A stretch of DNA of 64,000 bases from an uncultured Lachnospiraceae bacterium (GTDB lineage: Bacteria; Bacillota; Clostridia; Lachnospirales; Lachnospiraceae): contig CAJUHJ010000006.1 of NCBI GenBank assembly GCA_910586355.1, positions 66,617-130,616 on the forward strand, written 5' to 3'. Position numbers and translations under genes: made by a program. Below the pieces are notes generated by a model. That model was given only the letters and a program-made list of their open reading frames with translations. It ran no database searches and was not told the DNA's origin. Every line of letters begins with the position of its first letter. Within the stretch, counting starts at the first letter, position 1. Of this stretch, positions 51,729-61,272 are shown piece by piece.

Positions 51729-53813
51729 ATGATAAAATTTGGAAAAAAAGTAGTAAAACTTCGCGTACCAATTTTAATTATAAGTTTTTTGCTGCTGATT
51801 CCATCCGCAATGGGGTATCTTAACACGAGAATTAACTATGACATTCTTTCGTATCTTCCCAAAGATATTGAAACGATGCAGGGGCAGGATATTCTTTTGG
51901 AACAATTCGGGACGGGAGCGTTTTCCGTCTGCGTTGTTTCGGGAATGAAAGACAAAGAAATTGCAGTGTTGGAAAATGAACTAAAAGAGGTAGGGCACGT
52001 TAAGGATGTATTGTGGTATGGAAGCGCGGCAGATTTATCAACGCCCATTGAAATGCTGCCGACTGATCTGAAAGATACGCTTCAAAATGCAGATACGGGC
52101 AGTTCGCTGCTGATTATCACATTTGATACGTCCATGTCGGCAGACGAGACATTAGATGCGATTGAGGAAATCCGAGGATTGACAGAAAGGAAATGCTTAC
52201 TAAGCGGAATGTCGGCAGTCGTCACCGATATTAAAAAAATCTGTAACAGTGAAGCAATTATGTATGTCGTGATTGCGTCTCTGCTGTCCGTGCTCGTTTT
52301 AGGTTTGACAATGGATTCCTTCTTGATTCCGTTTATATTCCTTTTCAGTATTGGGATGGCAATTATTTATAATCTGGGGTCGAATATTATTGCCGGAGAA
52401 ATATCTTTTATCACACAGGCGCTTGCGGCAGTGCTCCAGCTTGCGGTAACAATGGATTATTCCATTTTCCTTTGGCACAGCTATGAGGAAAATCAGGAAA
52501 AATATCAAAATGATAAAAAACGTGCTATGGCGCACGCGATTTCCCAGACAGTAACATCGGTAGTGGGGAGTTCCATTACTACAATTGCTGGATTTTTAGC
52601 CATGTGTTTTATGACGTTTACGCTTGGGATGGATCTTGGAATTGTCATGGCAAAAGGCGTAGTATTCGGCGTTATAGGTTGTGTTACAATACTGCCTTCT
52701 ATGATACTTGTATTAGACAAATGGCTGGAAAAAACAAAACATAAGCCAATTATTCCTGACATTGGAAAGACTGGGAGTTTTGTAGCAAAATATTATCCCA
52801 TATTCCTTGTCATTTTCGTTGTAACAATAGCGCCAATGTTCTACGCACAAAATCACAACAAGGTATATTATGACTTGGTAGGGACGCTTCCGGAAAATTT
52901 GGAAAGTGTTGCCGCTGGAAATGCTTTAGAAGAAGAATTTGATATGGGGGCAGCTCATGTGATTTTAGCAGACAGTAATATGTCCAAAAAAGAAGCGTTT
53001 CAAATGGAACAAGAACTTTTAGATGTAAAGGGCGTAAAACTGGCATTGGGATTGGACGCTTTAACAGGCCCGCTTGTTCCCGACGAAATACTTCCCTCCC
53101 AAATAAAAGAAACGCTCGACAATGGAACGTACCAGATGATTTACGTTTTATCAGAATATAAAACAGGTACAGATGAGGTAAACGCACAATGTGATGTGAT
53201 TCGCGATATTATCAAGCGTTATGACGATACGGCAATGCTGATTGGAGAAGCGCCATGCACACAGGATTTAATTACGATTACAGACCGGGATTTTAAAATC
53301 GTAAATGCAGCGTCGATTGTTTTGATATTTTTCATTATTGCCATTGTTTTAAAATCGATTTCGCTTCCGGTGATATTAGTTGCGGTGATAGAATTTGCCA
53401 TTTTTATAAATATGGGTATTCCTTATTTTACGAAAACAGTGCTTCCATTTATCGCATCGATTGTTATAGGAACCATTCAGTTAGGAGCTACCGTTGATTA
53501 TGCTATTTTAATGACAAATAAATACAAACGCGAGCGCAGCCGCGGAGCCGGAAAAAAAGAAGCAGTTACCACCGCTCTAAACAGTTCTCTGCAGTCTGTT
53601 TTAGTCAGCGCTTTGAGTTTTTTTGCAGCGACGTTTGGCGTAGGCTTGTATTCAAGTATAGATATGATTAGCGCTTTATGTATGCTGCTTGCAAGGGGAG
53701 CGATTATCAGTTTATTTGTAGTAGCGTTTGTGCTTCCGGCAATGTTTATGGTATTTGACAAATTGATTATAAAAACGAGTTTGGGTTTTAAATCCAGTAA
53801 TTCCCAGAAATAA
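51729..53813 (+). CDS. MMPL/RND-family exporter
   Basis: 694 residues. Start ATG 51729 after GAGAGGA; ATG 51696 lies in an A-rich stretch with no RBS. Two repeats of one helix, an extracellular domain and five helices are visible, with LQLAVTMDYSIFLWHSYEEN and its second-half counterpart IQLGATVDYAILMTNKYKRE carrying the aspartates expected for proton coupling in MmpL/YdfJ-type proteins. Substrate unknown. The gene runs directly into a YhgE/Pip-like partner, an arrangement common in Firmicutes. Confidence 0.9.
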   Translation: MIKFGKKVVKLRVPILIISFLLLIPSAMGYLNTRINYDILSYLPKDIETMQGQDILLEQFGTGAFSVCVVSGMKDKEIAVLENELKEVGHVKDVLWYGSAADLSTPIEMLPTDLKDTLQNADTGSSLLIITFDTSMSADETLDAIEEIRGLTERKCLLSGMSAVVTDIKKICNSEAIMYVVIASLLSVLVLGLTMDSFLIPFIFLFSIGMAIIYNLGSNIIAGEISFITQALAAVLQLAVTMDYSIFLWHSYEENQEKYQNDKKRAMAHAISQTVTSVVGSSITTIAGFLAMCFMTFTLGMDLGIVMAKGVVFGVIGCVTILPSMILVLDKWLEKTKHKPIIPDIGKTGSFVAKYYPIFLVIFVVTIAPMFYAQNHNKVYYDLVGTLPENLESVAAGNALEEEFDMGAAHVILADSNMSKKEAFQMEQELLDVKGVKLALGLDALTGPLVPDEILPSQIKETLDNGTYQMIYVLSEYKTGTDEVNAQCDVIRDIIKRYDDTAMLIGEAPCTQDLITITDRDFKIVNAASIVLIFFIIAIVLKSISLPVILVAVIEFAIFINMGIPYFTKTVLPFIASIVIGTIQLGATVDYAILMTNKYKRERSRGAGKKEAVTTALNSSLQSVLVSALSFFAATFGVGLYSSIDMISALCMLLARGAIISLFVVAFVLPAMFMVFDKLIIKTSLGFKSSNSQK

Positions 53814-53838
53814 AAGAAATGGTCTAGGAGGTAAAGAA

Positions 53839-56340
53839 ATGAAATTAGCAGAATTAAAAGAAAAATTTAAAAACAAATATGTGATTCGAATGGTATGCGG
53901 CGTGCTTATGATTGCAGTGCTGGGAAGTTCTTCCACCGTATACACTGTTTATGCAGCAAAAAATAATACAGAAAATGAAATTGCAGCAGAAAGCGCTAAA
54001 ATATTAGGGGAAGAGACTGCAAACGTAAAAGAAATCGGAAAAGAGGAAACCGTATATATTATTGCAGACAGCGAAGGAAAAGCACAATCTACAATTGTTA
54101 GTGAATGGCTGAAAAATCCAGAAGGGTTAGACGTGCTTTCCGATTTGTCAGAATTAAAAGAAATTGAAAATAAAAAAGGAGACGAAACATTTGAGCAAAA
54201 CGGAAATGTATTGAACTGGCAGGCAGACGGAAACGATATTTATTATCAGGGAATTACTACAAAAGAAGCTCCGGTTACAGAAAAAATCACGTATTATCTG
54301 GATGGGAAAAAAATATCGGCAAAAGAGCTGGCGGGCAAAAGCGGAAAAGTAAAAATCCGTTTTGACTATACAAATAACGAGAAAAACGGCGATGTCTATG
54401 TTCCGTTTGCAGTTGTATCTGGAATGATATTAGAGGATACGTTTACAAATGTGCAGGTGACAAATGGAAAAGTAATTTCAAATGGCAGCCGAAATATTGT
54501 TCTGGGAATTGCAATGCCTGGGTTAAAAGAGAGTTTGAAATTAAAAGAAAGTGATTTTGATAAAGATATTTCCATACCCGATTATGTAGAAGTGACGGCG
54601 GATGTTGAAAATTTTGAGTTGGATATGACAATGACAGTTGTTACGGGAATGTCAGAATTTTCATCAGATACCTCATTTGATTTATCTGAATTAGATGGTA
54701 AGATCGAGGATTTGACGTCGGCAGCAGGGCGTCTGAAAGACGGTTCGAAAGAACTTTCAGACGGAATGGGTACGCTGAATGGAAAAATGGGGCAATTTAC
54801 CGACGGCGTATCGACACTGCAAAGCGGAGTAGCGGCATATACAGACGGAGCAAAACAATTGGCGGACGGCATTGCCACCCTAAAAGGAGAAACGGGCCTT
54901 CTAGTTAGCGGCGTATCAGATTTGGTGTCAAGTATCAGCACATTAAACAATGGAGTAAAAACGCTTTCTAGTGCGTTGAACACCAAAATGGGTGAGAAAG
55001 AAAAATCAGCAGCGCAGGCACAGGCAAAGTCGGCGGCAGAACAGGCGGTAGACGCACAATTTGCAGATGATTCCAATCCACAAAGTTATCACAATATCAA
55101 AGCGCAGGCTTCCCAGACATTCTATGCGTCCGTTGCAAGCGATACCAACAAACAGACAGCCCAAGAAGCTGCAAAACAGTCGGCAGCGGCCGGAATACAG
55201 GGACAAAAACCTGTGATCGCAGCGCAGGCAAAAGATCAGGCGCTGGCAGGGATACAGGGACAAAAAGCAGCGATAGCGGCGCAGGCAAAAGATCAGGCGC
55301 TATCGGCGATTGGAAGCCAGCTGGATACAATCGCAGCGCAGGCAAAAGATCAAGCGGCGGCATCTGCGGCAGGGGCCATTTCAGATGAGATGAAAAATCA
55401 GATGATGTCAGCATTTACAGCTGCAGGATATGTTCAGGCGGCGCAGGCAAATGGCATTACCGTAGAACAGGCAATGGGAAATGCTTCGATTCAGGCAGCA
55501 GTGTCGCAGGCAGCAGCAGCACAATTACAGTCATTAGTTGGGACAATTGGGACAGCAGCAGGAACTGTGGCAGACCAGACGGCTAGAAGCGTAGCGTCCA
55601 ATGTGGCAGGCAGCATAGCCGAACAAGTATCGGGCGGCGTGGCAGAACAGGTGGCAGTGAGCGTGGCAGAACAGGTATCAGGAACCGTAGCAGAACAAGT
55701 AGCAGTAAACGTAGCCGGGCAGGTAGCGCCGGTTATAGTGACAAGCGTGGCGGAACAGGCAAAAGAAACCGTAGGCACATCTTTGGCTGACAGCGTAAAA
55801 CAAGGAGCCAAAACAGCGGCAGGGCAGGCGGCCGGACAGGCGGCGATAGAAGGAGCAGAGTCAGCCAAAAAGCAGATTGCAGAAAATATAGAGAAAAAAG
55901 ATGCAAAATCAGGATATAGCCTTGTATCCGGCATGGCCGCATTAGATGAGGCAGTTACTGGCATGTCAGGTAAAATGCCAAAACTGACATCAGGTATCGA
56001 TCAGCTTTATGACGGCAGCCAGACGCTTGCCTCCAAAAACATCGAATTAAACAGCGGCATATCCAAATTAAAAGATGGAACTTCTCAATTAATAGATGGG
56101 ATTCTTCAGTTAAAAGACGGTTCTTTGGAACTTTCAGAAGGCATTGTAAAATTTGATGAAGAAGGAATTGAAAAAATGGTGAATGCCTATAATGGAGATG
56201 TGAAAGATTTTGCAGATCGCCTCCAGGCAGTAATAGACGCTGGAAAAACATACGAATCATTCGCAGGCAAAAAAGACGATATTGCTGGAAATGTGAAATT
56301 CATTATAAAAACCGGAGAAATCAAAGCCGATACAGAATAA
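53839..56340 (+). CDS. YhgE/Pip-like heptad-repeat extracellular protein, MMPL partner
   Basis: 833 residues. One N-terminal membrane helix (about 14-33), an extracellular domain (about 50-270), then LxxG-type heptads (LKDGSKELSDGMGTLNGKMG) at about 290-370 and again at about 710-790 (LKDGTSQLIDGILQLKDGSL). Between them (about 385-690) lies an alanine/glutamine-rich insertion made of 19- and 8-residue repeats. Unlike full YhgE/Pip, no C-terminal membrane block follows. It probably forms a long extracellular stalk for the MMPL exporter. RBS GGAGG. Confidence 0.8.
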   Translation: MKLAELKEKFKNKYVIRMVCGVLMIAVLGSSSTVYTVYAAKNNTENEIAAESAKILGEETANVKEIGKEETVYIIADSEGKAQSTIVSEWLKNPEGLDVLSDLSELKEIENKKGDETFEQNGNVLNWQADGNDIYYQGITTKEAPVTEKITYYLDGKKISAKELAGKSGKVKIRFDYTNNEKNGDVYVPFAVVSGMILEDTFTNVQVTNGKVISNGSRNIVLGIAMPGLKESLKLKESDFDKDISIPDYVEVTADVENFELDMTMTVVTGMSEFSSDTSFDLSELDGKIEDLTSAAGRLKDGSKELSDGMGTLNGKMGQFTDGVSTLQSGVAAYTDGAKQLADGIATLKGETGLLVSGVSDLVSSISTLNNGVKTLSSALNTKMGEKEKSAAQAQAKSAAEQAVDAQFADDSNPQSYHNIKAQASQTFYASVASDTNKQTAQEAAKQSAAAGIQGQKPVIAAQAKDQALAGIQGQKAAIAAQAKDQALSAIGSQLDTIAAQAKDQAAASAAGAISDEMKNQMMSAFTAAGYVQAAQANGITVEQAMGNASIQAAVSQAAAAQLQSLVGTIGTAAGTVADQTARSVASNVAGSIAEQVSGGVAEQVAVSVAEQVSGTVAEQVAVNVAGQVAPVIVTSVAEQAKETVGTSLADSVKQGAKTAAGQAAGQAAIEGAESAKKQIAENIEKKDAKSGYSLVSGMAALDEAVTGMSGKMPKLTSGIDQLYDGSQTLASKNIELNSGISKLKDGTSQLIDGILQLKDGSLELSEGIVKFDEEGIEKMVNAYNGDVKDFADRLQAVIDAGKTYESFAGKKDDIAGNVKFIIKTGEIKADTE
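55192..55365 (+). repeat. Tandem 57-bp repeats in the heptad-repeat gene
   Basis: Three in-frame copies of a 19-residue unit: GIQGQKPVIAAQAKDQALA, GIQGQKAAIAAQAKDQALS and a degenerate AIGSQLDTIAAQAKDQAAAS. Copies 1 and 2 are near-identical in DNA. Confidence 0.8.
55615..55760 (+). repeat. Octapeptide (24-bp) repeats in the heptad-repeat gene
   Basis: Successive units AEQVSGGV, AEQVAVSV, AEQVSGTV, AEQVAVNV, AGQVAPVI form a strict 8-residue period. Confidence 0.8.
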
Positions 56341-56346
56341 GATGAA

Positions 56347-56384
56347 AAGTACGCAGGTAATACAAAATGCCTGCGTACTTTTTT
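56347..56384 (+). terminator. Terminator of the MMPL operon
   Basis: Perfect 11-bp stem AAGTACGCAGG (56347-56357) with CCTGCGTACTT (56370-56380), T run to 56384. Confidence 0.9.
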
Positions 56385-56422
56385 GCAGTCTGTGCCAGGA
56401 ACAAGGCTCATTTTGTATTTAC

Positions 56423-56451
56423 TTTACACATTTTTTGATTTTTGTTATAGT
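56423..56451 (+). promoter_or_regulatory. Promoter of the second MATE gene
   Basis: TTTACA (56423-56428), 17-nt spacer, TATAGT (56446-56451), 48 nt before the ATG. Confidence 0.7.
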
Positions 56452-56498
56452 ATAGTCCATACAAATCCAAAGAAAATCATCTGATAAGGAAAAGCAAA

Positions 56499-57833
56499 AT
56501 GGAAAAAAATTTAACTTCCGGAAGTGTATTGCAAAACATGGTACAGTTTTCGCTGCCGTATTTATTGTCCTACTTTTTACAAACATTGTATGGAATGGCA
56601 GATTTATTTATGATCGGAAAATACAATGGCGTTGACCATATTACCGCAGTATCGATTGGAAGCCAGGTGATGCACATGATTACAGTCATGCTTGTCGGTC
56701 TGGCAATGGGGGCGACCGTGACAATTGGAAAGGCAGTTGGTGCAAAACGTAAAGAAGAAGCGTCAGCGGCTGTCGGGAATACGGTTGTTTTATTTTTGGC
56801 AGTTTCGTCGGTACTGACAATTACACTTTTGCTGTTTGTAAAGCCTGTTACAGCTGTAATGTCGACTCCGGCAGAAGCGGCGCCTGGTACAATATCCTAT
56901 CTGTCTATCTGTTTTATTGGAATTCCATTTATTACGGCATATAATATCATCAGTTCGATATTTCGCGGTATGGGAGATTCAAAGAGTCCAATGTATTTTA
57001 TCGCGATTGCCTGCGCCGCTAATATCTTTTTAGATTATTTGTTTATCGGCGTCCTTTCTTTTGGGGCAAAAGGCGCTGCATTGGGAACGGTGTCTGCACA
57101 GGCGGTCAGCGTTTTATGTGCATTGATTGTTATTTATAGGCAAAAGACAGGTCTGCGCGTGAAAGCGGAACATTTGAATCCAAAGTCCAAATTATTAAGG
57201 GAAATATTAAAAATTGGAGTGCCGGTTGCCGTACAGGATACGTTGATACAGGTCGCATTTATATTGATTACAATTATTGCAAATCGAAGAGGTCTACATG
57301 ATGCAGCGGCAGTCGGGATTGTGGAAAAAATCATTGGAGTAGTATTTCTGGTGCCGTCTACCATGCTATCTGCGGTTTCTGCACTCTCCGCACAAAATAT
57401 AGGGGCAAAAAAATATGACAGGGCGGCGTTGATATTGCGGTATGCGGTTTATTTTACAGTGAGTTTTGGAATGATTGTGTCTGTTTTCGTTCAGTTTACT
57501 TCTGGACATTTGGTAGGAATTTTTACTGCAGATGAAAATGTGATTGGACTGGGAAGCCAGTATTTAAGGGGATATATATGGGACTGCATTTTTGCTGGCA
57601 TACATTTTTCCTTTAGCGGATATTTTTATGCGTATGGATTATCTGGGATTTCGTTTTTACATAATATCCTTTCCATTGTTCTCATACGTATTCCCGGCGC
57701 TTTTTGGACGTCAAAGTATTTTACCGATACGTTGTTTCCTATGGGATTGGCTGCCCCTGCCGGATCTCTTTTGTCCGTTTTTATCTGTATCACGGCATTT
57801 ATTTGGATGAAGCGAAAGAAAAAGATAGAATGA
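56499..57833 (+). CDS. MATE-family efflux transporter
   Basis: 444 residues, twelve helices. SLPYLLSYFLQTLYGMADLF, VGLAMGATVTIGKAVGAKRK and IGVPVAVQDTLIQVAFILIT are typical. It differs clearly from the MATE protein at 49.6 kb, so this is not a recent duplication. It has its own promoter and no linked regulator. Confidence 0.92.
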   Translation: MEKNLTSGSVLQNMVQFSLPYLLSYFLQTLYGMADLFMIGKYNGVDHITAVSIGSQVMHMITVMLVGLAMGATVTIGKAVGAKRKEEASAAVGNTVVLFLAVSSVLTITLLLFVKPVTAVMSTPAEAAPGTISYLSICFIGIPFITAYNIISSIFRGMGDSKSPMYFIAIACAANIFLDYLFIGVLSFGAKGAALGTVSAQAVSVLCALIVIYRQKTGLRVKAEHLNPKSKLLREILKIGVPVAVQDTLIQVAFILITIIANRRGLHDAAAVGIVEKIIGVVFLVPSTMLSAVSALSAQNIGAKKYDRAALILRYAVYFTVSFGMIVSVFVQFTSGHLVGIFTADENVIGLGSQYLRGYIWDCIFAGIHFSFSGYFYAYGLSGISFLHNILSIVLIRIPGAFWTSKYFTDTLFPMGLAAPAGSLLSVFICITAFIWMKRKKKIE

Positions 57834-58240
57834 TTTCCTGCAAAAGGGATACGGAAACAAATCGGATTGAAATTAGACAAAATGCACAAAATGTAATATT
57901 TTGTAAAAAGCAGTATCTTATTCTGTCAAATTTTTGTGGATGAGTGTGGAAAGTTATCCACATTGATAACGATAAAAAATCAGAAGAATTTGAGTTATAC
58001 ACCAAGTTATCCACATTATCCACAAAAATAGACAGGAAAACAGTGTGCAAAAATAAAACATATGTTTTGTTTATTTGTTATAAAGTTTATAATTTTATAA
58101 AAAAACAGGAAAAATCTGTTGACATTTCAAATGTGAAAATTCGTAAAATATTACATGAAAAAATCTGAAATTTCAACCAAAACTTGTAGAATCACAGAAA
58201 CAATGTTATACTAATCGATAAGAATGGGCAGGAGGCAGTT
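57834..58240. other. AT-rich intergenic region with DnaA-box cluster
   Basis: Perfect DnaA boxes TTATCCACA at 57954-57962, 58007-58015 and, directly abutting, 58016-58024; a one-mismatch box TGTGGATGA (reverse strand TCATCCACA) at 57935-57943. About 130 nt of very AT-rich DNA follow (58045-58175). No dnaA, dnaN or rpmH gene is near. A weak open frame across it has no coding character. It could be a DnaA-titration or regulatory cluster, or less likely an origin. Confidence 0.7.
58184..58212 (+). promoter_or_regulatory. Promoter of the YcxB-like gene and tsa operon
   Basis: TTGTAG (58184-58189), 17-nt spacer, TATACT (58207-58212). Confidence 0.65.
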
Positions 58241-58744
58241 ATGAAGATAGAATTTGATATTACGTTAAGCAGCAAAGATATGTATCGATTTAGTATGTAT
58301 CATGCGTATACGACAAGCCAGGGAATCATATCTATTCTGATTGCCGTATTATGTCTGTTTGTGTCAGTCCGTACGTATCAGTCTGTAGAATGGACCTATA
58401 CGGTACTATATGCTGTGTTTGGAATCTTATTTCTGTTTTATATTCCCATAAATTTATATCTGCGTTCCAAACACCAGATACTTTCTTCAAAAGAACTGCA
58501 GGATACGCTGCATTATATTGTAGATACGGATGGGATTCATACTTCACAAAATGGCGCGTCTGCAGATCTTTGCTGGGAGGCAGTATATAAAATAATTACA
58601 ACGAGGCACAATGTGCTGGTATACAGTAATCGTGTGAATGCGTATATTATTCCAAGAAGTCAGATAGAAAAAGAATATGACGGATTTTGTCAGATTGCCG
58701 GCGGGCAGCTGCCGACTTATAAATTTAAGAAGAAGTTAAAATAA
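58241..58744 (+). CDS. YcxB-like membrane protein
   Basis: 167 residues with two membrane helices (about 30-47 and 53-72) followed by a cytoplasmic PH-like beta domain (YIVDTDGIHTSQNGASADLC then WEAVYKIITTRHNVLVYSNR), the YcxB pattern. Function unknown. RBS AGGAGG. It lies 10 nt before tsaE and shares its transcript. Confidence 0.8.
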   Translation: MKIEFDITLSSKDMYRFSMYHAYTTSQGIISILIAVLCLFVSVRTYQSVEWTYTVLYAVFGILFLFYIPINLYLRSKHQILSSKELQDTLHYIVDTDGIHTSQNGASADLCWEAVYKIITTRHNVLVYSNRVNAYIIPRSQIEKEYDGFCQIAGGQLPTYKFKKKLK

Positions 58745-58754
58745 AGGATTGCTT

Positions 58755-59192
58755 ATGAAAACAATATACGAGACATTTTCGCCGGAAGAGACGAAACGCT
58801 TAGGCAGGCAAATTGGAAAAGCAGCAGAGCCAGGAGATGTATATACACTAATTGGAGATTTGGGAGTAGGAAAGACAGTTTTTACAAAGGGCATTGCAGA
58901 AGGGCTTTCCATTGAAGAGGACATATGCAGTCCGACATTTACAATTGTGCAGATATATGAAAGCGGAAGAATTCCGTTTTATCATTTTGATGTTTACAGA
59001 ATTAGTGACATCGCTGAGATGGACGAAATTGGATATGAAGATTATTTTTATGGAGACGGGCTTGCCATGATAGAGTGGGGAAACCTGATAGAAGAGATTC
59101 TTCCTGTGAAGCGGAGAGATATTACAATAGAAAAAGACATAGAAAAAGGTTTTGATTATCGAAGAATTACAATTTCAGAGGTAGGAATATGA
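58755..59192 (+). CDS. tsaE: tRNA t6A biosynthesis ATPase TsaE
   Basis: 145 residues. Walker A GDLGVGKTVFTKGIAEGL, PTFTIVQIYESGRIPFYHFD and VYRISDIAEMDEIGYEDYFY are the TsaE signatures. It supports the TsaBD complex in making threonylcarbamoyladenosine at A37 of ANN-decoding tRNAs. ATG 58755 after AAAGGAT; TTG 58749 is an alternative. Overlaps tsaB by ATGA. Confidence 0.95.
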   Translation: MKTIYETFSPEETKRLGRQIGKAAEPGDVYTLIGDLGVGKTVFTKGIAEGLSIEEDICSPTFTIVQIYESGRIPFYHFDVYRISDIAEMDEIGYEDYFYGDGLAMIEWGNLIEEILPVKRRDITIEKDIEKGFDYRRITISEVGI

Positions 59193-59899
59193 AAATATTG
59201 GCAGTTGACAGCTCAGGTCTGGTGGCAAGCGTTGCAGTCATTACAGACGAACATCTCATTGGAGAATTTACCGTTTACCATAAAAAAACACATTCCCAGA
59301 CACTTCTTCCTATGTTGGATGAACTGGCACAGATGATAGAATTAGATTTATCTATGATTGATGCAGTTGCAGTTGCATCCGGGCCTGGTTCTTTTACAGG
59401 GCTTCGAATCGGTTCTGCAACAGTAAAAGGACTGGGTTTGGCGCTTGATAAACCAATTATAGAAGTTCCTACGGTAAACGCTTTGGCATACAATTTATGC
59501 GGGCACAAAGACATCGTCTGTCCATTGATGGACGCCAGGAGAAATCAAACTTATACAGGTTTATTTCGTTTTTGCGGGAATCAGATGCAGGTCATAAAAG
59601 AGCAGTGCGCAGTCGATATCAGTGAGATTATTGCAGAAATCAATCAAAAAGAAAGCGCAGTAGTTTTTTTGGGAGACGGAGTTCCTGTTTTTCAAAACTA
59701 TATACAGGAGCATATAAAAGTTCCATATACATTTGCACATCCGCATTTGTCGAAACAAAGGGCCGGAGCAGTAGGCGCGCTGGCGGTACAATATTATACA
59801 CAGGGCAAAACAACCGCAGCCGCTAAACATGTACCTGAATATCTGCGGCTTTCCCAGGCGGAGCGGGAACGGATGGAAAAAGAACATGCTAAAAATTAG
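59189..59899 (+). CDS. tsaB: t6A biosynthesis protein TsaB
   Basis: 236 residues of ASKHA fold with ILAVDSSGLVASVAVI, HSQTLLPMLDEL and ASGPGSFTGLRIGSATVKGL. It pairs with TsaD. Overlaps tsaE by 4 nt and rimI by 14 nt. Confidence 0.95.
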   Translation: MKILAVDSSGLVASVAVITDEHLIGEFTVYHKKTHSQTLLPMLDELAQMIELDLSMIDAVAVASGPGSFTGLRIGSATVKGLGLALDKPIIEVPTVNALAYNLCGHKDIVCPLMDARRNQTYTGLFRFCGNQMQVIKEQCAVDISEIIAEINQKESAVVFLGDGVPVFQNYIQEHIKVPYTFAHPHLSKQRAGAVGALAVQYYTQGKTTAAAKHVPEYLRLSQAERERMEKEHAKN

Positions 59900-60326
59900 A
59901 AAAATGACGGAGCAGGATTTGGATCAGGTGGCGGACATTGCGGCGGAAGTGTTTACAAACCCCTGGAGCAGACAAGGTTTTGCAGAAGCGCTGCCTATGG
60001 AAAACGCCCGTTTTTTACTTGCTGTGAAAAAAGAGATTGTATGCGGATACTGCGGGGGTTATATTGCGGCGGATGAAGCGGAAATTTTAAATGTAGCTGT
60101 TAAACCAAAATTTCAAAGGCAGGGAATCGCAGACCGTCTTCTTTATGAACTGATAAAAGAGGGGACGCAAAAGGGCGTCGGCCGTTTCTTTTTGGAAGTT
60201 CGGGTAAGTAATGCAGCGGCGATTTCGTTGTATGAAAAACATGGATTTAAAATACAGGGAATTCGCAAGGATTTTTATAAAGAAATCCATGAAGACGCTT
60301 ATGTTATGAATCGTGTGACAGAATAA
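59886..60326 (+). CDS. rimI: Ribosomal protein S18 alanine N-acetyltransferase-like (RimI)
   Basis: 146 residues. GNAT fold with ILNVAVKPKFQRQGIADRLL (acetyl-CoA loop) and FFLEVRVSNAAAISLYEKHG followed by FKIQGIRKDFY, the RimI end. Start ATG 59886 lies in the end of tsaB. Its place between tsaB and tsaD-side genes is the classical Firmicutes order. Confidence 0.9.
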   Translation: MLKIRKMTEQDLDQVADIAAEVFTNPWSRQGFAEALPMENARFLLAVKKEIVCGYCGGYIAADEAEILNVAVKPKFQRQGIADRLLYELIKEGTQKGVGRFFLEVRVSNAAAISLYEKHGFKIQGIRKDFYKEIHEDAYVMNRVTE

Positions 60327-60357
60327 TACGGGCGTATCAAACAGACTAGGAGAAATT

Positions 60358-61269
60358 ATGTTAGATGTATGTTTACTTGGAACTGGAGGGATGATGCCGC
60401 TTCCCCATAGATGGCTGACTGCTCTGATGACAAGATATAACGGCAGCAATCTTTTGATTGACTGCGGAGAAGGAACACAGATTGCAATCAAAGAAAAAGG
60501 ATGGAGTTTTAAACCGATTGACATTATTTGCTTTACTCATTTTCATGCAGATCATATCAGCGGCCTTCCAGGTCTTTTGCTTACTATGGGCAATGCAGAA
60601 CGTACAGAGCCTTTGACTGTGATAGGTCCAAAAGGGCTTACGCGTGTTGTTGGCGCGCTGAGGACAATCGCCCCAGAACTTCCTTTTGAAATCCAGTGTA
60701 TTGAAATTGACGGAGCCGAAGAAGACTTTGAACTGTTTGGTTATCAGATACATGCGTTTCGTGTCAGCCACAATGTTTTATGTTATGGCTATCAGATTAA
60801 AATACCCAGAATAGGAAGATTTTATGTAGAAGAGGCAAGGGCAAAAGCGATTCCTCAAAAATATTGGAACCGCCTGCAGCATGGGCAGACAGTTGAGGAA
60901 AATGGAAAACGATATACGCCGGATATGGTGCTTGGCCCGCCGCGAAAAGGAATCAAAGTGACCTATTGCACAGATACAAGGCCGACGGATACAATTATAC
61001 AGTCCGCGGCTAAATCCGACTTGTTTATTTGTGAAGGAATGTATGCAGAAAAAGAAAAACTGGCGAAAGCAAAACAATATAAGCATATGACGTTCTATGA
61101 AGCCGCAGAGCTGGCCTTAAAAGCGGAGGTAGAAGAATTATGGCTTACACATTTTAGTCCGTCGCTTGTACGTGCGGAGACATATATGCCGCAGGTGAAG
61201 CAGATTTTTCAAAATTCAAGCCTTGGTTTTGACGGACGGGCAATAGAATTGGACTTTAAGGAGGAATAG
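60358..61269 (+). CDS. rnz: Ribonuclease Z (tRNA 3'-end endonuclease)
   Basis: 303 residues. Metallo-beta-lactamase motif CFTHFHADHISGLPGLLLTM, further ligands in RVSHNVLCYGY, YCTDTRPTDT and LTHFSPSLV, in the order of RNase Z. It cuts tRNA precursors after the discriminator. Both serine tRNAs and tmRNA in this window lack encoded CCA, which fits the need for RNase Z plus CCA addition. Confidence 0.93.
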   Translation: MLDVCLLGTGGMMPLPHRWLTALMTRYNGSNLLIDCGEGTQIAIKEKGWSFKPIDIICFTHFHADHISGLPGLLLTMGNAERTEPLTVIGPKGLTRVVGALRTIAPELPFEIQCIEIDGAEEDFELFGYQIHAFRVSHNVLCYGYQIKIPRIGRFYVEEARAKAIPQKYWNRLQHGQTVEENGKRYTPDMVLGPPRKGIKVTYCTDTRPTDTIIQSAAKSDLFICEGMYAEKEKLAKAKQYKHMTFYEAAELALKAEVEELWLTHFSPSLVRAETYMPQVKQIFQNSSLGFDGRAIELDFKEE

Positions 61270-61272
61270 CCT

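Noticed and set aside
55192..55760. CRISPR-like array
   Set aside because: Repeats are tandem, in frame and without spacers; they encode protein repeats.
55491..55964. Long minus-strand open frames opposite the Ala/Gln repeat region
   Set aside because: They arise from the repeat codon pattern of the plus-strand gene.
57944..58168. 74-codon open frame across the DnaA-box region
   Set aside because: It starts inside a box cluster, has no RBS, and is rich in Lys/Ile as expected of AT-rich non-coding DNA.
57834..58240. Chromosomal origin oriC
   Set aside because: The box cluster fits, but dnaA, dnaN, rpmH and the usual neighbours are absent; kept as DnaA-box cluster only.
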